From: Symbiodinium natans
Taxonomy: Eukaryota > Sar > Dinophyceae > Suessiales > Symbiodiniaceae
Assembly (NCBI GenBank): GCA_905221605.1
Contig: CAJNDS010001113.1
Span: 749,501-813,500 of the forward strand
Reading direction: 5' to 3'
Length of the DNA: 64,000 nucleotides
A model generated the notes under the pieces. It saw nothing but the letters and a program-made list of their open reading frames with translations, did not search any database and was not told the origin of the DNA. This document shows positions 33,621-45,149 of this stretch, piece by piece. Numbering within the stretch: position 1 is the first letter of the stretch; each line of letters starts with the position of its first letter. Made by a program: the position numbers and the translations under genes.

Positions 33621-34764
33621 TCGGATTGTAGGGTTTAGGGTTTAAGGTTTAGGGTTTAGGGTTTAGGGTCTAGGGTCTAGGGTTTAGGGAGCATCTGCAC
33701 GCCACAACAGCGCGCTGGACCACCTCTCTACAGTAGGTTGCTTTCGAGAAGCGGTTTAGGGTTGAGGGTTTAGGTTTAGGGTTAAGGGTTAAGGGTTAAG
33801 GGTTTAGGGTTTAGGCTTTAGGGTTTAGGGAGCAACTCGCCGACATGGGGGAAAGAGCGAGAAAACTGCACCGGGCTTCACTGTCGATAGAAACCAAACG
33901 CCCTAAGCCCTTTAGGTAGAACCACCCTAAACCCTAAACCCTAAACCCTAAACCCTAAACCCTAAAACGACAAAGGCACTTGACATGCTTATGAGCGGCT
34001 TGAGAGCAAAGCCCGCAAAACCTGACCATGAACCCTAAACCCTAAACCCTAAACCCTAAACCCTAAACCCTAAACCCTAAACCCTAAACCCTAATCCCGC
34101 ACCAAGGAGCTCTTTGGAGAAGGTGCCATTGGCGAGCCACAGGCCAGGTATGGCCGTCATGCACTGGCACCCGAAGCACCTCGAGGGCTCATGGGGCCTC
34201 TGTTTTAGGGAGGTTTTGTAGGGGGTTTAGGGTTTAGGGTTTAGGGCTTAGGGCTTCGGGTTTATAGGGTTTAGGGCTTAGAGTGAATTGTTAAGAGTTC
34301 TTAGGGTTGAGCGTTTCTAGGGCTTAGGGCTTAGACTGGAGGACTTTCCTAAAGGCCTGTGAGGCCTATAGGTTTATGCAAACGTATGCAAACCATCTGC
34401 GGTCAGCCACACTAACCAAATCTTCAGCTCCTTTCTGCATGGCTCGCGTGAGCCTGAGCCTGTCGTCCAATCACCAAACCCCCTACTAAACCCAAACGCT
34501 AAACCCTAAGCCCTAAGCCTAAACCTTAAACCCTAAACCCTAAGCCCCAAACTCCAAACCTTAAACCCTAAACCCGAAGCCCCCATTTCCAGCCCACCGG
34601 CTAAGTGCTTCATGCCGGGCAACGCTGAACCCGGAAGCCCCGAGGCTGGGAGCTCGCGCTCCATTCGCACATGATGCGACATTTCCTCTATGAAGCTTCT
34701 TATTCTGTAACAGAGTGCATGGTAGTTGCGGCATGATAGGGTATATGTGTGAAACATGTCCTAG

Positions 34765-34866
34765 TATATGAGCATATATATATATGTATATATGTATATA
34801 TTTAGTCGTAGATGAATATACTTGCTTTGTATGCGTGTGTCCATATATGTATATATGCTACCAAGA

Positions 34867-34897
<31 letters not shown>

Positions 34898-34922
34898 CAT
34901 ATATATATACATATATGTATGA
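34765..34922. repeat. TA/TATG microsatellite
   Basis: AT-rich simple repeat of the same style as those at 24.4, 49.5 and 51.0 kb. The short Tyr/Ile-rich frame is not credible. Confidence 0.9.
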
Positions 34923-35589
34923 CCGGATTTGAAGGCATCAACCCCGAGGAGGCCCTGGCGATTCCTCATCTGGGCGGGCAAGCACGGGCGGAATAAACTC
35001 CTTGTCCACCTTAGCTTAGGGTTCAGGGTTTAGGGTTTAGGGTTCAGGGTTCAGGGTTTAGGGTTTAGGGTTTAGGGTTTAGGGTCATGTTCGAAGCGTT
35101 TCAGCACGGTGCTGGGCTGTCGTATACGATCATATTAGTATCATCTACGAGATGATTTGCTAGAATCTGCTACAATGCACTATGATACACTGCAATATGC
35201 TCTAACTAGAAAGCACTTCAATATTCCATCATATACTACAACTAGGCCTCAGAGTTTAGTGTTCAAGAGGGGGGCATCTGTCACCACGCAAGGTGGGATG
35301 CTGCCGCCCAGGTTGGCCCTAAGACCTCCCCCCTGTCTGAAACATACCCGGGGCCTTCAGCTTAGGGTTTCAGTGGGTGGCTTACAAGGCTTATAAGGGA
35401 ACATAACTCTTAAGGAAATGAAGGCCCACTCTGACCCTAAACCCTGCACCCTGCCTGCGATAACTGCCGGAAGCTTTGAAACCCTCGGCTATTTCGCTTA
35501 GGGATTAGGCCCCTTGCACTTGGGGGGGGAGGGGAGGAGGTTTAGGGTTTAGGGTATTTAGGGTGTGGGATTCAAGGTGTACGGTTTAG

Positions 35590-35655
35590 GGAAACAATAC
35601 CCCCCCCACCCCCCCCCCCCCCCCCCCCCCCCGTCAAAAAAAAAAAAAACAAAGA
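35590..35655. repeat. C-run followed by A-run
   Basis: A long C homopolymer broken by one A, then GT and an A run. The C-then-A pattern matches the centre of families A and H, so it may be an expanded remnant of such an element. Confidence 0.8.
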
Positions 35656-35719
35656 AAAACAGAGGGCCTTTGACCTAATCCCTAAGTCCTTGACCGAAGC
35701 CCTAAGCACTTAGGGCCCC

Positions 35720-36055
35720 GAAGCCCCTGAAACCCTCAAACCCTCAAGCCCTAAAAGCCCTTAAGCCCTAAAAGCCCTTAAGCCCTAAAAGCCCTTAAAG
35801 CCCTTAAGCCCTAAAAGCCCTAAAAGCCCTTAAAGCCCTAAAAGCCCTGTAAGCCCTAAAAGCCCTTAAGCCCTAAAACCCTTAAGCCCTAAAGCCCTTA
35901 AGCCCTATAAGCCCTAAAGCCCTAAAAGCCCTAAAGCCCTTAAGCCCTTAAGCCCTAAAAGCCCTCAAGCCCTAAAGCCCTATAAGCCCTTAAGCCCTCT
36001 GAGCACTCAGGGCCCTATAAGCCCTTAGGGCCCTAAAGCCCTTAGGGCCCTGTAA
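35720..36055. repeat. Amplified CCCTAAAAG/CCCTTAAG variant array
   Basis: Over 300 bp of CCCTAAAAGC, CCCTTAAGC and CCCTATAAGC units, derived from telomere-like sequence but no longer in 7-bp register. The shared AAGCCCT core shows local amplification of a mutated unit. Confidence 0.9.
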
Positions 36056-36254
36056 GCCCCGTGAAACCCAGCTCCAGCTCCAGCTCCCGGAGCGGCTGTG
36101 AGCCCAGCCCAGACAACCGTAGGGTCAGGAAGGCTCGGCCTGAGCTTAGCTCTTTTTTTTTTGTTGCTTTCAGGTTTTCTTCCTTTTTTTTTATATTTTG
36201 GTTGCTTTCAGGGCTTTTAGGGTGGTTATTTCAGGGCTTCCGTGATTTTGATTC

Positions 36255-36309
36255 GACTTAATATTATTATTATTGATATTATTATTATATATGTATTTAT
36301 TTATTTATT

Positions 36310-36355
<46 letters not shown>

Positions 36356-36377
36356 TTTTTGGGGGGGGGGGGGGGGT
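36255..36377. repeat. AT microsatellite, T-run and G-run
   Basis: ATT units, TTTA units, a TA run, a T run of about 12 and a G run of about 16. Non-coding; a G-quadruplex is possible on the plus strand. Confidence 0.92.
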
Positions 36378-37205
36378 TGGGGGTTCGGGTTTCTCGGATC
36401 AAAGGCCTGCCAGAAAAGCCCCAGAGAGCCCTGAGATTAGCTTTTCCGGCTTTTGGACTGCACCTTTGCACGTCTTCGTGTTTTCTGTGTTTGCGAAAAT
36501 GGTTTTAGGGTTTAGGGTTTGGGGCTGTTCATGGAAACAACAAGACCATGGAATTATCTCATTTCCCGGTTCTGAGCTGTTCAAGCCAGAGCTACGAAAG
36601 GGTCTTTGGAGCCTTATCTAGAAAACCCACCAAAATGCAAGGATCAAATCTCCCCGTGTTATGCTTATGAGGAAAAGAAATATTTTGCGTCTGTGATTTT
36701 TTGTTGTGGGGGGGGGGGGGTGTTTAGGGTTTAGGGTTTGGGGTTTAGGGTTTAGGGCTTAGGGTTTATGGTTTAGGGTTTAGGGGCCTGAGCCACGAAT
36801 ACCTCTCGTTGTCCTTCAGGGCTCAAGAACGAAGCAAGAGGGGGCAGGCCCCAAAAAAAACAACATGCCCTGACCCACATGGGCAGTTCTCTCGAAACCC
36901 TAAACCCTAAACCCTAAACCCTAAACCCTAAACCCTAAACCCTAACTAATTTGGCCTATTTGGAGCTTTAGGGTTCAGCTTCGGGGGGTTTCACGTCAGA
37001 GTTTTGGGTCTAGTTAAACGCTTTCCCTCCGCCAAAAACTTATTCGTGCCGGTGCCACTTGATTCAAGGCAGCCCTAAACCCTAAAACCTAAAACCTAAA
37101 CCCTGACCCCCCCCCCCAAACCCTAAACCCTAAACCCTGAACCCTAAACCCTAAAACCTAAACCCTAAACGCAAGGCCCCAGGCACTCGCTTGGCCCGTC
37201 AAAAG

Positions 37206-37326
37206 GGCCACACGAGCTTTTTCTGCATCGCTGCTGCTTCCCCAGAGCCGCAGTTTTGGTCCAACCCCTCCGAATGGAATAACGAATCTCCCTGCCTGCA
37301 ATCACGAGAACATAACACGAGACAGG
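37206..37326 (+). CDS. Candidate exon, unknown protein
   Basis: Plus-strand frame of about 40 codons after AAAAG (peptide includes SFFCIAAASPEPQFWSNPSE), running to GACAGG followed by GTTAGG. A CCCTAAA tract lies on the left and a TTTAGGG tract on the right. Family unknown. Confidence 0.4.
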
Positions 37327-37387
37327 GTTAGGGTTTAGGGTTTAAGGTTTAGGGTTTAGGGCTTAGGGTTTAGGGGTATCACAATTT

Positions 37388-37632
37388 AAGTTCTCGAGCT
37401 TCGAAGGCACGACCCAGCCTACACTGCATGGATTTCATGCAGAACCCCTGCAGCGAATTAGAACCTAGATGCCCAAAAACACGAGAGCACAGACGTGACT
37501 GTAGGAGTACGAGGCGCTTGTCTCCTGCACCTCTGACAGATCAAACCGTGGACTGAGATCTCGAGCTTCAAAGGCACAGCTAAACCCCGCATGCGTTGCA
37601 TGCAGGACCCCTGCAAGCGAATTTGCAGTTGG
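37388..37632. repeat. Direct repeat of about 75 bp
   Basis: Copy 1 (about 37388-37463) and copy 2 (about 37557-37632) share TCTCGAGCTTC(G/A)AAGGCAC, GCATGNNNTNCATGCAG and ACCCCTGCA(A)GCGAATT. A local segmental duplication with about 95 bp between the copies. Confidence 0.8.
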
Positions 37633-38341
37633 ATGAAACACTGCGGTGAAACTGGCCACCCTCCCACCAGTGATTCAGGTCCCCAGCCCAACCCCCAAAC
37701 TGCCAAAAAAACATGTGACAAAAAAAACATGGCAAAAAAAACAACAACAACCTTATCGAGTAGCAAAAAAACACTCCCCCGCCTGAACCTCTTCACTGGC
37801 AGAGGTACTCGGCCAAGTCGACACCCAAATGGATGGCCTCGTGTGCGCACGCCAAACCCTAAACCCTAAACCCTAAACCCTAAACCCTAAACCCTAAACC
37901 CTAAACCCTAAACCCAAAACCCTTACCCCAATCACCTCAAACACCCCAAACACCATGAGCCCCCCCCTAAATCCTCAACCCTCGCGCTGCTAAACCAGGA
38001 TGGCCCTCAACACCCTCTGCAAAACTACTGCTTAGCATGATCCTCTTAAAACCCAGTAAGGGTAACTACAAAATCTCCAAAGGGCCTATGCTAAACCCTA
38101 AACCGTGAACCCTAAACCCCAAACCCCAAACCCTAAACCCTACACGCCAGGCCAAGGCCGAAAGCAACGCAGCCTGACCTCCTGAGACTTCCTGGCTCCT
38201 TGCGGACTTAAAGAACGACATGACATCCCCTTATATGTCCCCCTGCAACAGGGTTTATGGGTTAGGGCTTGGGGGTTTAGGGCTTTAGGGCTTTAGGGGT
38301 TTAGGGGTTTAGCGGTTTAGGGGTTTAGGGGCCATATGGGC

Positions 38342-38434
38342 GGTTGTCAAAATCATGATCCCTTTTGGGGTGCCCTAAATATTCGGTGCCGTATTATGAT
38401 AGGGATCCAAACAGGGACCATCATTTTGACAACC
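38342..38434. mobile_element. Family D element, copy D1
   Basis: Arms GGTTGTCAAAATCATGATCC and GGGACCATCATTTTGACAACC enclose a CCGTATTATGATAGGGATCC motif shared with D2 at 40.65 kb. 93 bp, non-coding. Confidence 0.85.
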
Positions 38435-38679
38435 ACCAACTAAAATGTAGCTAAACCGAATCCAAAATCCCTGAGCCGCCAAAACCGAATCCAAAAAACC
38501 CTGAGCCGCCACACACCGCGATTAAGAATGACGACACCTACACATCTCAGGAGCTGGAGAACAGAATACATTCTGGACTTAGGGTCTAGGGCTCACAGGG
38601 TTGGCCCTAACCCTACGACTTCTTACACTTACCCGTATTGCGACGTCCGTAAACCCTGTCTTGGAAACCAAGCAAGCCG

Positions 38680-39045
38680 AGACCCTAAACCCTAAACCCT
38701 AAACCCTATATAAACCCTAAACCCTAAACCCTAAACCCTAAACCCTAAACCCTAAACCCCTCAACCCTAAACCCTAAACCCTATACCCTAAACCCTAAAC
38801 CCTAAGTCGCAACCCAGCAAGCACGGGCGAGCCGGAGAGTAGGGCCGCAGCGCAGGCCCGAGCCACGTACATGCTGGCCAAGTTGTCGACCTGGGAAGGG
38901 GTTAGGGGTTTAGGGGTTTAGGGTTTAGGGTTTAGGGTTTAGGGTTTAGGGTTTAGGGTTTAGGGTTTAGGGTTTGGGGGTTTAGGGGTTTAGGGGTTTA
39001 GGGGTTTAGGGTTTAGGGTTTAGGGTTTAGGGTTTAGGGTTTGGC
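38680..39045. repeat. CCCTAAA tract, candidate exon, TTTAGGG tract
   Basis: A C-strand block (38680-38806) and a long G-strand block (38900-39045) face each other across a GC-rich segment of about 95 bp. A clear example of the inverted tract pair. Confidence 0.93.
38818..38900 (+). CDS. Candidate exon, unknown protein
   Basis: Plus-strand frame after CCCAG (peptide includes EPESRAAAQARATYMLAKLS), ending at GAAGG before GTTAGGG. Alanine-rich, probably helical. Not recognised. Confidence 0.4.
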
Positions 39046-39164
39046 GTATATGGGGTTTCCGAGAAAAGGGGGAGCCACTTATGTACTCAAAACATGCAAA
39101 AGGGTATCCCTATGATCGGACATCCTCATATCGGGAAAGGGTTTAAAGTTCAGGGTTTAGGGTC

Positions 39165-39347
39165 TTGAGAAGCAAGCAACGTTGTCTGAACAGCGAATTT
39201 AGAGCCAGATGGGGCCAGAATTCTAGATCAGACCTGGCATGTCCAACACCCTGCCTTGATTTCTTTGTCAAGCTGAATGCCACGCTCGTTCCGGATCCGC
39301 ACGAAGCCAGCCTGCTCATGGTCAGGGCAGGGATGCTAGACCCAGGA
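39165..39347 (+). CDS. Candidate exon or exon pair, unknown protein
   Basis: Plus-strand frame of about 60 codons whose last part (FFVKLNATLVPDPHEASLLM and onward) ends at a GT donor (CCAGGA then GTAACC). Several AG sites upstream could be the acceptor. Family unknown. Confidence 0.38.
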
Positions 39348-39960
39348 GTAACCTAGGTTTAGGGTTTAGGGTTTAGGGTTTAGGGTTGAGGGTTGAGGGT
39401 TGAGGGTTTAGGGTTCCTTTTTGGTTTAAAGGGGCTTAGAAGGGAACCTAATCCCTGAAAAAAAGGGGAAAAAAGCCTACTCTAGGTCCTAGGATGGTCT
39501 CTTGCGTACGACAGAAGCCCTCCAACGGCACTTAAAGACTCAAAGGCATGCTGCTTCTCAAGGGATTAAGACTCGCACCCCTAGGGTTGTACCCCGAGAG
39601 GTTCACTCCTACCATGGCCCTTCTATTCCCTTAAGGCTCGTACCCCTAAAGGTCCCCCTTAATATACTCCTAATATGGCCCCTATATTCCCTTAGGAATC
39701 TTTAGTAAGGGCCCCCCCCCCCCCCCAAACTCAAGGGTAAAAGCATAGGGGTCCAAGATAGAGTCTCATGAGCTTCGCGATTCGCTGGTTGTGGCGCTAG
39801 AACACCTTATTTGGGGCAATAGGGTTTAGGGTTTAGGGTTTTGGATTTAGGTTTTAGGGTTTAGGGTTTAGGAACATGTGTCCTTTCACACCCCCACGCC
39901 CCCTGTCCCTTCCACCCCCTTGGTTTCTGATGATTGGGGTGTAGCTGAGACTGCCGAGCC

Positions 39961-40099
39961 AGACCCCTGGGAGGATCCAAAAAGTAGATCCCCTGAATGA
40001 CCCAGTAGTAGTATAGGGTTTAGGGTTTAGGCTTTAGGGTTTAGGGTAGTACAGGGTACTACTTGGGGGCTCTACTTTTTGGATCCTCCCAGGGGTCTG
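39961..40099. mobile_element. Family J element with a telomeric tract at its centre
   Basis: Perfect arms of 28 bp starting AGACCCCTGGGAGGATCCAA at the left and mirrored at the right, with inner arms CCCAGTAGTAGTA and TACTACTTGGG. A TTTAGGG tract occupies the loop (about 40015-40047). Flanks GCCGAGCC (39953-39960) and GGCGAGCC (40100-40107) look like an 8-bp target duplication with one mismatch. Confidence 0.85.
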
Positions 40100-40365
40100 G
40101 GCGAGCCAAGCCACGGTTCATCGCGAAAGAGGGTTAGGGCTTTCCAAGCGACCGAAATCTTGTTGTGACATGACGGGGGACGTTGAGTCTGTCTGACTAC
40201 CTAAACCGTAAACCCTAAACCCTAAATCCTACACCCTAAACCCTAAACCCTCCACCCTAAACTACCCTTGACCCCGAGGCACTCAAAGCCCAGTCTCCAG
40301 GCCTAAAGCCCATCAACCCCATCCCTAAACCCTAAACCCTAAACCCTAAACCCTAAACCCCACAG

Positions 40366-40456
40366 AAATCGACGTCGGCCTCTTTGAGCGAGATGAGAGG
40401 GAGCCAGAAGCGACTCCTGGAGCATCGCGGGGAACATCCCTCACAAGGACCACAGG
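40366..40456 (+). CDS. Candidate exon with both borders made by telomeric tracts
   Basis: Plus-strand frame (peptide IDVGLFERDEREPEATPGAS) starting after AAACCCCACAG, where the CCCTAAA tract runs straight into the acceptor. It ends at ACAGG followed by GTTTAGGG, where the next tract supplies a GT donor. Strongly acidic then Ser/Thr-rich; family unknown. Confidence 0.42.
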
Positions 40457-40648
40457 GTTTAGGGTTTAGGGTTTAGGGGGGTTTATTCAATTTAGCCACA
40501 TAGGTTTCTGTGGCCTTTGCATTACAAGAAAGACTGTGTATGAGAAGAACGACTACATAACAAACCTAAGGCTTCAAGAGGGGTTGAACATGAGGAAAGC
40601 AGAGGAGCAGGCGAGGCAGTGCCGTACCGCATCGGTAAGGTTGGGGTT

Positions 40649-40745
40649 GGTTGTCAAAATTATGATCCCTTTTGGGGTACCCTAGCCTAAAATTAGGTGC
40701 CGTATCATAATAGGGATCCAAGAAGGGACCATAATTTTCACAACC
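40649..40745. mobile_element. Family D element, copy D2
   Basis: Arms GGTTGTCAAAATTATGATCC and GGGACCATAATTTTCACAACC, with the same centre as D1 (GGTGCCGTATCATAATAGGG). Non-coding. Confidence 0.85.
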
Positions 40746-41550
40746 ACCTACATGGGGTTCAGGGCTCAGGGTTTTGGGGTTTGGGGTTGTGCGCTTTCTT
40801 TCGACTGAGTCCAGGTTTCGTTATGAGTTCGAGGGAAGGGCTGCGGGCTGCACGGCGTGGTCGGCAGAGTTTGGTCTGCAGTCGCACAGCCCCACTTCTG
40901 GCTGCTAGCAGAGATCGCACCATGGTGCGCATAAGCTGTAAGGCGTCCCTGAGAGGGCCCTCAGAAGGGCCTCTATTGCTTAGCCAACACAGGCTAAACA
41001 CTAAACCCTTGTAGACCTTATGAACCCCTGAACCCTATGAACCCGAAACCCTAAACCCCAAACCCTAAATCCTGAACATTCAGGGCCCCGGCCCTGTCAG
41101 CAAGCTCGTTCTTGCCAGCGCCAACTTGTGGTAGATGGCCAAGAGGCGCTGGCAGAACGCAAAGCCGAGGTAGAGCCGAACCCTAAACCCTAAACCTAAA
41201 CCCTAAACCCACTCTACCGACTCTACCTATCAGGTCCATATTCCTGGGATCAACTGCAAGGAAGCAAGCTCACACAGCATCCAAAGCCCACACTTTGACT
41301 TTGACTTGGGATCAGGCCATCAAGGGCACGGCGTGCGGTGCTTTCACCCAGCACGGAATGTTGTCGTCCTCTTTGTTCTTCCTTCGAGGCTGGCGACCCT
41401 TTGTGCCATGGCTATGGTCCGAGCGGGGGGGGGGGGGGGGGGAAAGACATCGTATATAGCACCAACCCATGAGCAGCTACACGGTACGGTACGTCCTCTA
41501 CAGGGATGGCATGACCCAAGCCAGAAGCAATGTCAGGGGATGTAAAGGTA

Positions 41551-41832
41551 CTTGTTCCCTACTAAGAGCCAGTAGGTTTGGGTCATCGTGGCCCTCTTAC
41601 GCAAGCTAGCCAACACGTTGCAACATGTTCTGTCAGGGTGCAACCAGGACCTCGACAGGCATTTCGGAGTTTTTTCCGTTTTGGGGTAGCAGTTTTGGAG
41701 AAGAACAAGAGAATCATGCTCACAGAAGCTCAAGTTTGTCCATGGGATGTTGAGGCTTCGCGCAGTCACTGTCTCAAAGAAACCCTACACCCCGAGCCCT
41801 TCAGCACAAGGCTACAAGGGAACACGCCTTAG
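41551..41832. other. Coding-like segment, strand not settled
   Basis: A plus-strand frame (41578-41832, including EKNKRIMLTEAQVCPWDVEA) and a minus-strand frame (41551-41769, including LSFCEHDSLVLLQNCYPKTE) are both open and overlap. The minus frame ends at a GT donor (CTCTTA then GTAGGG). At most one is likely to be coding. Confidence 0.3.
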
Positions 41833-42365
41833 AGTGCACATAGGGGGATTCTTACTTGGGGCTAAGGGTTCTTCAATATCCCTCCTGATTCAAGGTCCGG
41901 ATTGAGAAGTTGCCTTCTTTGTTTGATAGTTTCCAAAAAGGTCTTACCCAGAAACCGAAAGCGTCCACAGCACACACGCCAAACCCAGTTGGACCCTAAA
42001 CCCTATAAACCCTAAACCCTAGACGGCTTTCACTTCGCGGATCCCGCCCCAGGGAGGTTTGGGCATCTAAGAGTTCAGGGTTTAGGGTTTAGGGTTTTGG
42101 GGATTCTGCACTAGGGCGCTTGAGGGCTTCGCGTGCCTCACGGTCACCTTCCGCTTGCTCGCCATGCCGAGAAACAGCCGACGATCATCCTCAAAAGCAG
42201 AGCATTGCCATCAACAGGCCCTGCTGAGCAAGACCTGCTGCCCCCCCTCCTCTTCCCCCCTGTGATGTGGTCTTCAAGCCCCCACCTTTTGAAAAAGTCA
42301 GCCTTCCCAGAGTGGCAGGTTCCGTTCATCTTTATAGTGCAAGAGGCTCGTAGATGAGAGGTTAC

Positions 42366-42478
42366 GTGTAGCGTGGCGCGGCGCTTCTGCAACGTTGCCG
42401 AGCAGTCCTTCTTCTTCACGTAAGCGCCCAAGTAGGTGGCCAGAAGAAGCTGCTTCTCTTCCTCCGCCGCAGAGCAAT
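42366..42478 (-). CDS. Candidate exon, unknown protein
   Basis: A 113-nt minus-strand segment, two bases plus 37 codons, from GGACAG to a GT donor (CTACAC then GTAACC). The peptide includes AAEEEKQLLLATYLGAYVKK. It lies just downstream of a family F element in transcription order. Not recognised. Confidence 0.42.
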
Positions 42479-42549
42479 CTGTCCATACCCCAAGGCTGCC
42501 ATGCACGGATATAGCAACACTATGATATAGATTGCTATAGGAACACCTA

Positions 42550-42641
42550 CTATACTCCCCTTAGAACCTTAGTAAAACAAATATTTTCAATATCCTCTTG
42601 GGTTTTATATGAACAAAAAATAATTCCCAAGGGTGATACAG
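42550..42641. mobile_element. Family F element, copy F2, with CCTA target duplication
   Basis: Ends CTATACTCCCCTTAG and CCCAAGGGTGATACAG, 92 bp, flanked by CCTA at 42546-42549 and 42642-42645. AT-rich centre with ATATGAACAAAAAATAA. Confidence 0.88.
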
Positions 42642-43270
42642 CCTAAAGGCCCAAGCATGTACTTGACTTTATGTACACGGACGCCTTAGGGTACCTGGGT
42701 TCTGGGCAGAGGCGCAACTTCCCTTTGCAGCGCGCAAGGCGTGGAGTGCGACTGCTTGGGGTAATATAGGGGCCTTACTCACGAGAAAAGGATTTTCGGG
42801 GTCTTTATAGTATATTCATATACGGACCATAAGGAATATTGTTAGTGCTTCTTCTGACTCCAAAAGCAACTCCAGGGTTCGTGGCAAGAGGGGATGGCTT
42901 CACTGCAGGGCACGTCCTTGCACAGAAACGAAACCCAGGCTTAGGGTTTGGGGGGTTTAGGGTTTAGGGTTTAGGGTTTAGGGTTTAGGGTTGTTCACCC
43001 ACAAGCGTCCCACCACTTGCAAACAGGCGGGGTTTGGGACCTTAAGCCCTAAACCCTAAACCCTAAACCCTAAACCTCTGCAAGCTATGTAGATCCAGGA
43101 TGTGGTTGTGATCAATGTCTTGAAGCTTGAAGTGGATCCTCAACCACAAGCCTACCCAAAGGCTCCAATGTAGCTCCTTTTTGGGCGAATTATAGGGATT
43201 TCTAGTCTACTACCCCAAAAAAGGTACTACATAGGAGTCTTGGGCAGAGCCTCAACCCTAGGCCCAAAGC

Positions 43271-43374
43271 CTTGGGATGTTCCTCCTTATACTCAGAGTC
43301 CGTAATAGGGATTAGAGTCCTCACCCGTACTAGAATCCCCATGAACGACTGTTGGTATATGGGGGGAACATCCC
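43271..43374. mobile_element. Family C element, copy C3, adjoining a telomeric tract
   Basis: Ends CTTGGGATGTTCCTCC and GGGGGGAACATCCC. The right end runs directly into CCCTAAA repeats. Inner arms match the other family C copies. Confidence 0.75.
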
Positions 43375-43499
43375 TAAACCCTAAACCCTAAACCCCAAAC
43401 CCTAAACCCTAAACCCTGAACCTCAGCCCAAAGCTCTGAAAGCCCTCTCGCCGCCTTCGTCATCCCTTGGACGACCGCATCAGCCCTCGCCTCGGGAAT

Positions 43500-43990
43500 C
43501 GATGCCTGGCATGGAAAGCGATCTTACTATCCTGAACTTGGAACCCTGTTAAAAATCGTAACTGTAGCTGGTTAATCGAATTTTCAAGTGCCCAAACCTT
43601 TAAAAAACTATTTCCAAGTATCCCTGAGCTGAGTCTTCTGTTTGCCTAAGAACCCCCCGCCAAACACAAAAACGAATTATCCCTATGTTGCAATTATAAG
43701 GATGAGTACTTTTTCTTGTTTGGGAGGGGGGGAGGGGGGGGGGGGGCGCCGTGGGGGTAGATACTTCAAAAATGAGATTCCTTCTGCTTCTACAGCTAGA
43801 CAAGATACTTTACTATGATGTATTGTACTGAGAGGAAATTTGAGTATAGCATATACTAAGACAGAGAAGTTTCAATAATTACACGTAAACAGGATATGAC
43901 ACACTAGGAAACATAATACAGTAAGGGACTATGTAGGGGAACCGTCAAAGATCTCACGCGAAGCCATCTTGTCAGTTTGAAAACTCTCTG
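43500..43990. other. Spacer with a G-rich homopolymer block and an AT-rich stretch
   Basis: Contains a possible worn family H element (about 43634-43760, with AAGAACCCCCC and a GGGGGGAGGGGGGG block) and an AT-rich stretch at about 43800-43930. No gene seen. Confidence 0.45.
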
Positions 43991-44756
43991 CCAAGTCAGC
44001 CTAAACCCTAAACCCTAAACCCTAAACCCTAAACCCTAAACCCTAAACCCTAAACCCTAAACCCTAAACCCTGAACCCCACACCCTAATGAGATCCCGAG
44101 GCCCTATAACTTTTATACCCCGATGCCCTTGAATCCGCCAGCTCCTTTGGCTCCCAGGTCGGTAAAGCATGACGACGACAGAAACCCCCTAAAAACTTAA
44201 GTTTAAGGGTTAGGGTTTGGGGTTTAAGTTTAAGGTTTAGTGTTTGGGGTTTAGGGCTTTAGGGCTTTAGGTTTTTAAGGTTTTGGGTTTTTGTGGCTGT
44301 AGGGTTTTTAGGATCGAGGCTGTGGGGTTCCACGCTCAGCCCGACCAGTCGAAATCACAAAAGTCCGATCATGGATCTGACAGTGAGATGTTGCCACTAC
44401 TCTGCACTCTAAAGACTCTAAGGGTTTAGGGTTTTTTACTTCTGAAGCATGGCGCGCGTGTTGTTTGGGTACCCTAGATGTCAGGGGCCACTAAACCCTA
44501 AACACCCCGCGTGCTTGTCGCACACCGATGCTCAAACCCTAAACCCTAAACCCTAAACCCTAAACCCTAAACCCTAAACCCTAAACCCTAAACCCTAAAC
44601 CCCCAAGAGCAGCAGGCCTGGCCAGCAAATGGCTTCAAGTCGACTCGCGCCCTGTATGCCTGGCGATGGAGTCATGAAGTTTTTGGGCTCGGAGGTGCAG
44701 TGAGGCCGCAAGTGTGTTTAGGGTTTAGGGTTTAGGGTTTAGGGTTTCGGGTTTAG

Positions 44757-45149
44757 GGTTCTTGCCCAAGATTCGGTGAAAACAGTGGCCGCCTGGGCAG
44801 GATAAAGAAACGCCTAAGCAAAAGCCGCCAGCTGCAGCTTGCCGCCGACACACTGCACAAACGACAGCGACGAAGATGGGGCCGCGCCCACTCGAGGACT
44901 CGCAACTCGTATCTAGACGTTCTCTCTAATTACAACTTCAACCCACCACTCGATCCCTTGACCCAAATCCGCACCAAGCCGAAAACCATTCAACCAACAA
45001 GCCTAACTCCTCGGCTCAAGCCTTATTCAAACCCCAAAAGCTCAGCCCTAGACACTACACAAGGCCGGCTGTTGAAACCCGCCAAGAACGGAAAGGACGC
45101 TTCAAAGTCCAATACAGGGAAAGATCAAACATCCCAACGGCCTATCTGA
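44757..45149 (+). CDS. 130-codon open frame without a start codon, basic protein, unknown
   Basis: Open from directly after a TTTAGGG tract to a TGA at 45147. No ATG begins it, so it is either an exon or a truncated element. The N-terminal half is Arg/Lys-rich (GRIKKRLSKSRQLQLAADTL and onward). The second half is Pro/Lys/Thr-rich and low in complexity. Codons are less GC-biased than nearby candidate exons. It could be part of a retroelement or a nuclear protein; no motif is diagnostic. Confidence 0.4.
   Translation, partial: GSCPRFGENSGRLGRIKKRLSKSRQLQLAADTLHKRQRRRWGRAHSRTRNSYLDVLSNYNFNPPLDPLTQIRTKPKTIQPTSLTPRLKPYSNPKSSALDTTQGRLLKPAKNGKDASKSNTGKDQTSQRPI

Noticed and set aside
34101-34190. 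Candidate exon at 34.1 kb, and a similar one at 44.65 kb
   Set aside because: Frames on both strands are open with usable splice sites, so strand and frame cannot be chosen from sequence alone.
37458-37850. A 130-codon minus-strand frame with a hydrophobic segment
   Set aside because: The hydrophobic part is the translation of GTTTTTTT-type simple sequence (AAAAAAC repeats on the plus strand) and the frame crosses a duplicated non-coding block.
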